From Colwellia sp. RSH04 (GTDB taxonomy: Bacteria; Pseudomonadota; Gammaproteobacteria; Enterobacterales; Alteromonadaceae), in the NCBI RefSeq assembly GCF_003545765.1, contig NZ_QXIO01000003.1:248001-312000 (forward strand): a DNA stretch of 64,000 nucleotides, written 5' to 3'. Shown here piece after piece: positions 59,572 through 64,000 of the stretch. Every line of letters begins with the position of its first letter. The first letter of the stretch is position 1. A model generated the notes under the pieces. That model saw only the letters and a program-made list of their open reading frames with translations. It was not told the DNA's origin and made no database searches. Both the position numbers and the translations under genes were made by a program.

Positions 59572-60459
59572 ATGGGCATTCATGTGAACTCAAATATAAT
59601 TGACATAACTTTAGATAACTTTCAACAAGTGATTGTTGAGCAATCAAAAGAGAAATTAATCCTTGTCTCGTTCTGGGCAGAGCAAGTACCAGAGAGTATT
59701 GAATTAAGAGATAAATTAGCAGCAAAGACATCAACCTTTAGTGATTATGTCACTTTAGCGACTGTCGATTGTCAGACTCAAGGACAAATTGCGCAGCAGT
59801 TTGGTATTCAAGGTTTACCAACGGCCGTACTAATCAAAGATAGCCAACCTTTAGATGGCCTTTCTGGACCTCAAACCGATGAAACTATTGCCGCATTTTT
59901 AGATAAGCATTTACCTAAGCCACAAGACTTACTGCTAAATCAAGCGGTTGAAGCTTTGGCTGAAAATAATCTAAACGATGCTAGCACCGCTATTAATCAA
60001 GCCTTTTCAATAGACACTGAGCAAGGTGGTGATCGTGCAGATATTAAACTTGTTTTAATTGATGTTTACATCCAGCTTGGCAAAACTAATGAGGCACAAG
60101 ATTTACTTAATAGCATTAAAATGGTTGACCAAGATGCTTATTACAAGAGTTTAGTCGCAAAACTTGAATTAGCCTCACAAGCGGCTAACTCACCTGAAAT
60201 TCAAGCGTTAGAAGTAAAGCTACAAGAAAATGCGCAAGATGCGAATGTAATTCAGCAACTAGCAGCACAATACAATCAAGTAAATAGAAATGAAGAAGCC
60301 CTCGCACTACTGTTTAGGCATGTTCAACAAGCAAGTAGCGATGAAGCTGAGGCAAAAGCCAAAAGCAAAGAGCTACTGCTTGATATCCTTAAATCGTTAC
60401 CTGATGGTGAACCTTTAGCTAACCAGTATCGCCGAAAGCTTTATACCTTAATGTACTAA
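59572..60459 (+). CDS. CnoX/YbbN-like thioredoxin-fold protein with TPR tail
   Basis: This 295-residue protein has an N-terminal thioredoxin fold (about 9-110) and a C-terminal TPR-like part (about 120-290) like E. coli CnoX (YbbN). The thioredoxin CXXC is replaced by W35AEQVPES42, so it has no redox-active pair. C67 in ATVDCQTQG corresponds to E. coli Cys63, the residue that makes mixed disulfides with GroEL. It is probably a holdase-type chaperone. The second possible start (GTG at residue 5) is not excluded. Confidence 0.85.
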   Translation: MGIHVNSNIIDITLDNFQQVIVEQSKEKLILVSFWAEQVPESIELRDKLAAKTSTFSDYVTLATVDCQTQGQIAQQFGIQGLPTAVLIKDSQPLDGLSGPQTDETIAAFLDKHLPKPQDLLLNQAVEALAENNLNDASTAINQAFSIDTEQGGDRADIKLVLIDVYIQLGKTNEAQDLLNSIKMVDQDAYYKSLVAKLELASQAANSPEIQALEVKLQENAQDANVIQQLAAQYNQVNRNEEALALLFRHVQQASSDEAEAKAKSKELLLDILKSLPDGEPLANQYRRKLYTLMY

Positions 60460-60509
60460 GCTAACGTGTTGCTTTATTTTACAAAACTCGACAACTAGTT
60501 AATCGAGAT

Positions 60510-60546
60510 GTTTGGGGAAACACACCTATATCTGTTTGCCCCAAAC
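60510..60546. repeat. Long hairpin between convergent cnoX-like and zapE genes
   Basis: GTTTGGGG-AAACA pairs with TGTTT-G-CCCCAAAC, 13 base pairs with one bulge and a 10-nt loop. A CTCG/CGAG hairpin lies just before it (60487-60507). Neither has a T-run. It may form a transcription end for both convergent genes. Confidence 0.5.
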
Positions 60547-60555
60547 CAGTTAATC

Positions 60556-61671
60556 TTAAGGTAAATGTTCGCTGGCTAAATAATCATGTGATTGCATTTC
60601 TTGCAGTCGACTTAAGCAGCGCTTAAATTCAAAGGCTAGTCGACCGCCACTATATAGCTCTTCAAGAGGAAACTCAGCAGACATAATAAGCTTTACATTA
60701 CGCTCATAAAACTCATCGACTAATGCAATAAATCGTCTTGTTGCATCATCAGTATCAACGCCCATTTGTTTAACGTTGGCCATTAATACCGTATGATAAA
60801 GTTGACTTATTTCCATGTAGTCACCTTGGCTTCTTGCACTTTCACATAACACTGAAAAATCAAAATACACAACGCCTTGAGCAACAGATATAGTTCTTAA
60901 CTGTCGGTTGTTAATTTCGATATCAATATTATTTTCACCAACCTCACAAGCCAATTGTTTAAAGTAATGAGCTAAATTTTCATTCGCTTTATCATCAAGG
61001 GGATAATGAAATATTTCTGCTTGCTCTAAGGTTCTTAATCGATAGTCAACACCGCTATCAACATTAACAATCTCGGTATGTTCATTAATTAACTTTATCG
61101 CAGGTAAAAATCGTTCTCTTTGTAAGCCATTACGATACAATTCGTCAGGGATAATATTTGACGTAGCAACAAGAGTGACATTATGAGCAAATAGCTCTTC
61201 AAACAAGGTACCTAAGATCATGGCATCGGTAATGTCCGAAACAAAAAACTCATCAAAACAAATAATGCGTGTTTCTTGAGCAAACTTTTTGGCGATAATC
61301 TTTAACGGATCAGATTGCCCTGATAAGCCTTTTAATTCTTGATGTACCCTATGCATAAAACGATGAAAGTGTACTCTCATTTTATCGTCAAACGGCAGAC
61401 AATCATAAAAGGTGTCAACTAGGTACGTTTTACCTCGCCCAACACCTCCCCAAAAGTATAAGCCCTTAACGGGTTGTATCTCTTGCTTAACATAAATTTT
61501 CTTCCATCGGTTAAGCACTTTCTTAAAGCCAGAAACAGCAATAGGTTGACTTAACAAATCATCATAAAGTCGCTGTAAATGCTTAACAGCCTGTTCTTGT
61601 GCTGCATCAAAAAGAAAGTCTTCATGTTGTAAATCTTGTTTATACTTAGCTAAAGGAGAAAGCTTAATCAT
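60556..61671 (-). CDS. zapE: Cell division AAA+ ATPase ZapE (AFG1 family)
   Basis: This ATPase has 371 residues with Walker A GLYFWGGVGRGKTYLVD (about residues 88-104), Walker B RIICFDEFFVSDITDAMILG and the AFG1-type C-terminal segment FIALVDEFYERNVKLIMSAEFPLEELYSGGRL. ZapE interacts with the FtsZ ring during late cell division in E. coli. Together with zapG, degQ and degS it reproduces the E. coli locus, where zapE is divergent to zapG. Confidence 0.95.
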   Translation of the reverse strand: MIKLSPLAKYKQDLQHEDFLFDAAQEQAVKHLQRLYDDLLSQPIAVSGFKKVLNRWKKIYVKQEIQPVKGLYFWGGVGRGKTYLVDTFYDCLPFDDKMRVHFHRFMHRVHQELKGLSGQSDPLKIIAKKFAQETRIICFDEFFVSDITDAMILGTLFEELFAHNVTLVATSNIIPDELYRNGLQRERFLPAIKLINEHTEIVNVDSGVDYRLRTLEQAEIFHYPLDDKANENLAHYFKQLACEVGENNIDIEINNRQLRTISVAQGVVYFDFSVLCESARSQGDYMEISQLYHTVLMANVKQMGVDTDDATRRFIALVDEFYERNVKLIMSAEFPLEELYSGGRLAFEFKRCLSRLQEMQSHDYLASEHLP

Positions 61672-61839
61672 TTACTGGCCATTTAAAATATTTATTAGCA
61701 TCACGCTTGAAAAAAGAAAATTTGTAAAAATATACTCTATATCTCTATTTATACCACGTTACACAGAGTATAGTTATGGTTAAGTTATTCAACTATTGAA
61801 CGACTTATTATATTTCCAATTACTATGAAAGGTACACCT

Positions 61840-62295
61840 ATGAATGTAGTTTTAGCTCTTGCTTTATTAATCGTTGGCGGCATTATTGGTTTTTTTGCTA
61901 ATCGTTTTTTTTCTACCTCTAGCCAAGCACAGCGAAAACTTGCCGAACAAGCCAATCAAAGTGAAGCGGCTCTTAATCAATACAAACTTGATGTTGCAGA
62001 TCATTTAGCAAGTTCAGCCAAATTATTAGAACAAATGAATAGCACTTGCCAAACTGCAATGAAACAAATGGAAGAAAGTACGCAGTTGTTGCAAAAAGCC
62101 TCTCACATAGAAGAAGCTGACATGCCTTTCTTTTCTCAAGAAACACAAGATCAGTTAGCGCAAACGGCAACACTTAGACATCAGAAAAGAGTTGAGGATA
62201 ACTCTTCAGACATTACCGAAGCGCCATTAGATTATTCCGCCAATCCAAGCGGTTTATTTGTTGATAAGAAACAATCTGTTACAAATAGCAACTAA
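61840..62295 (+). CDS. zapG: ZapG/YhcB family membrane protein (DUF1043)
   Basis: This 151-residue protein has one N-terminal membrane helix (VVLALALLIVGGIIGFFANRFF) and a coiled-coil cytoplasmic part (SEAALNQYKLDVADHLASSAKLLEQMNSTCQTAMKQMEESTQLL). I choose the ATG at 61840, behind AAAGG at 7 nt; the ATG at 61825 would add five residues. YhcB links division and envelope synthesis in E. coli. It is divergent from zapE and precedes degQ. Confidence 0.88.
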   Translation: MNVVLALALLIVGGIIGFFANRFFSTSSQAQRKLAEQANQSEAALNQYKLDVADHLASSAKLLEQMNSTCQTAMKQMEESTQLLQKASHIEEADMPFFSQETQDQLAQTATLRHQKRVEDNSSDITEAPLDYSANPSGLFVDKKQSVTNSN

Positions 62296-62360
62296 GCTTT
62301 AAGGAACTAAAAGCTGTATTCAAAAGTCTATCCTTAAAACGTAACGTAAACATTTTTTGT

Positions 62361-62391
62361 GGATAACTTCGTCACTTAGATAAAGTTATCC
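62361..62391. repeat. 9-bp inverted repeat upstream of degQ
   Basis: GGATAACTT (62361-62369) and AAGTTATCC (62383-62391) flank 13 nt and lie 46-76 nt before the degQ start. It could be a regulatory site or the end of the zapG transcript. Confidence 0.4.
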
Positions 62392-62436
62392 CATCTATTG
62401 ATATTTATTATACTGTTATTCGGAGAACTCTTAAGT

Positions 62437-63789
62437 ATGAAAAAATTATCCTTTTTAATCACCGCCGCCTTATTATCCTCTTCATTGGCTTTATCTCAAG
62501 CACCTGCTTATGCAAGCTGGCCTTCATCGGTTGATGGCCAAACGATGCCTAGTTTAGCGCCTATGCTAGAAAAGGCGACACCTGCAGTGGTAAGTATCTC
62601 AGTTAAAGGAACACAGAAAGTTCAACAAAACGTGCCTGATGCTTTCAAGTTTTTCTTTGGCAATAGAAATCAAGCTCAACCCCAAGAGCGCCCTTTCAGA
62701 GGGCTAGGTTCAGGTGTCATCATTGATAGTGATGCGGGCTATATTGTTACCAATAACCACGTAATTAATAATGCCGATGAAATTATAATCACCTTAAAAG
62801 ATGGTCGACAACTTGAGGCAACAAAGCTTGGCGCTGATGAAGAAAGTGATATTGCTTTATTGCAAGTTGATAGTGACAACTTAACTGAAATTAAAATTTC
62901 AGACTCTGATACCTTACGTGTTGGTGATTTTACTGTAGCTATTGGTAGCCCTTTTGGCTTAGGTCAAACGGTGACATCAGGTATTGTCAGTGCTTTAGGT
63001 CGAAGTAACTTAAATATTGAGAACTTTGAAGACTTTATTCAAACTGACGCTGCAATTAACAGTGGGAATTCTGGTGGAGCCTTAGTGAATTTGCGCGGTG
63101 AGTTAATTGGTATCAATACTGCCATCCTTGGGCCAAATGGTGGAAATGTCGGTATAGGCTTTGCTATACCCAGTAACATGATGCATAACCTAGTTAAGCA
63201 AATTATTGAATTTGGTGAAGTACGACGTGGTGTTTTAGGGGTTTCAGGTAGAAGTGTTGATAGCGGCATTGCTAAAGCCATGGAATTAGAAACAAGCCAA
63301 GGTGCCTTTATCGAAATGGTTGCCGCTGATTCTGCTGCTGATGAAGCTGGCTTAAAAGCGGGTGACGTTATTGTTAAAATTAATGGTAAGTCTATCCGTT
63401 CATTCAGTGAGTTAAGAGGTAAAATTGGTTCTATTGGTGCCGGTAATAAAGTTAAGTTAACGGTTATTCGTGACGGTGATGACGAAACGTTTACTGTTAA
63501 GTTAAAGCAATCGCAAAGTAGTAACGTAGCCGCAGCTTCAATTCATAGAATGCTAGAAGGTGCTAAGCTTAAAAACAGCCCAGATAATGTCGGCATTATA
63601 ATAGAAGAAGTTGCACCGCAATCACCTGCACAAGTAGCAGGGTTACGCGATGGAGATATCATTACAGGCGTTAACCGCACTCGCACTAAAAACATAATTC
63701 AATTAAGAGAGTTCTTAAAAGATAAAAAAGGCGTTGTTGCCTTAAATATTGTTCGTGATAAACAAGCACAGTATTTAATGATTCGCTAA
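62437..63789 (+). CDS. degQ: Periplasmic serine endoprotease DegQ (Do family)
   Basis: This 450-residue protein has a signal peptide (MKKLSFLITAALLSSSLALS, ending PAYA-SW). The catalytic triad is H108 (IVTNNHV), D138 (ESDIALLQ) and S212 (INSGNSGGAL), followed by PDZ1 (about 260-345) and PDZ2 (about 365-450). It degrades or refolds misfolded envelope proteins. I choose the ATG at 62437 because it gives a clean signal peptide. The gene order zapG-degQ-degS favours DegQ over DegP. Confidence 0.94.
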   Translation: MKKLSFLITAALLSSSLALSQAPAYASWPSSVDGQTMPSLAPMLEKATPAVVSISVKGTQKVQQNVPDAFKFFFGNRNQAQPQERPFRGLGSGVIIDSDAGYIVTNNHVINNADEIIITLKDGRQLEATKLGADEESDIALLQVDSDNLTEIKISDSDTLRVGDFTVAIGSPFGLGQTVTSGIVSALGRSNLNIENFEDFIQTDAAINSGNSGGALVNLRGELIGINTAILGPNGGNVGIGFAIPSNMMHNLVKQIIEFGEVRRGVLGVSGRSVDSGIAKAMELETSQGAFIEMVAADSAADEAGLKAGDVIVKINGKSIRSFSELRGKIGSIGAGNKVKLTVIRDGDDETFTVKLKQSQSSNVAAASIHRMLEGAKLKNSPDNVGIIIEEVAPQSPAQVAGLRDGDIITGVNRTRTKNIIQLREFLKDKKGVVALNIVRDKQAQYLMIR

Positions 63790-63814
63790 GTATAAACAAC
63801 AACTTTTCTAACGA

Positions 63815-63853
63815 AAAACCAATGACTGATTGCTCATGTCATTGGTTTTTTTT
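63815..63853 (+). terminator. Terminator after degQ
   Basis: AAAACCAATGAC and GTCATTGGTTTT form a 12-bp stem with an 11-nt loop, followed by a T-run. It separates degQ from degS. Confidence 0.92.
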
Positions 63854-63889
63854 ATGTTACACTGAAAAAAAACAAGTTAATAAAAGCCC

Positions 63890-64000
63890 GTGAAAATATT
63901 CGATATCGTTAAATACATTCTCAATGCCGTAAGTTATGGTGTTTTATTCGCTGTAGCACTAATATTACTCAAACCTGAACTATTTCCAGGGTTGCAGTCT
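63890..64000 (+). CDS. degS: DegS periplasmic serine protease, 5' fragment
   Basis: The reading frame starting at GTG 63890 encodes KIFDIVKYILNAVSYGVLFAVALILLKPELFPGLQS before the window end. It is an N-terminal membrane anchor as in DegS, which follows degQ in E. coli and triggers the sigma-E response. Only 37 codons are present, so no catalytic residue is seen. The name rests on anchor and position. Confidence 0.7.
   Translation, partial: MKIFDIVKYILNAVSYGVLFAVALILLKPELFPGLQS

Overview
The window reads as chromosomal DNA of a low-GC marine gammaproteobacterium of the order Alteromonadales. Protein style and gene neighbourhoods suggest Colwelliaceae (Colwellia or Thalassotalea type), but the species was not determined. 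Supporting observations are the spc and alpha ribosomal operons, the rpsU-dnaG-rpoD operon, the zapE-zapG-degQ-degS order known from E. coli, GlyGly-CTERM and chemoreceptor proteins, and a cytochrome-rich nitric oxide module.

Layout. 0.4-7.3 kb: arginine catabolism (astC/argD, astA, astD, astE; no astB) followed by arginine biosynthesis (argC, argB). 7.5-9.5 kb: a small hypothetical protein, a YhfA-type OsmC protein and a PrkB-type phosphoribulokinase homologue. 9.7-18.2 kb: the alpha (rpsM-rpsK-rpsD-rpoA-rplQ) and spc (rplN to rpmJ, with secY) operons on the minus strand. The S10 operon is not beside them; dtd, a YihY/BrkB protein and typA lie upstream. 22.8-27.4 kb: an S10-family serine peptidase, an exported methyltransferase-like protein and a chemoreceptor. 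27.6-31.1 kb: nitric oxide reductase norCB, a cupredoxin and a NapH-like Fe-S membrane protein, with FNR/DNR-type sites at promoter-appropriate distances. 31.2-34.7 kb: an envelope lipoprotein cluster (COG3014-like, YcfL, LpoB, glycine-zipper protein) and a GNAT protein. 34.9-39.6 kb: cytochrome b561, cytochrome c', a second chemoreceptor, a MazG-like protein and threonine aldolase.

39.7-45.2 kb is a 5.4-kb integrative element inserted in a tRNA-Ile(CAU) gene. It is bounded by a 53-bp direct repeat of the 3' half of the tRNA, carries a tyrosine integrase, and has matching integrase arm-type repeats at both ends. It also carries a small HTH protein, a candidate replication or regulatory protein with nearby spaced repeats, and two membrane proteins as cargo. 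No conjugation or capsid genes are visible.

45.5-51.0 kb: a large secreted choice-of-anchor-B/Calx-beta protein lies divergent from an MbnP/MbnH-like pair (copper-binding lipoprotein plus di-haem enzyme), followed by a small beta-barrel protein. 51.1-64 kb: rpoD, dnaG, a YqeY protein and rpsU on minus; tsaD, plsY, folB, folK, uppP, a CnoX-like thioredoxin-TPR protein, zapE, zapG, degQ and the start of degS.

The most interesting items are the compact element with its complete att and arm-site architecture, the methanobactin-independent MbnP/MbnH pair, and the NO-reductase module with two matching regulatory sites.
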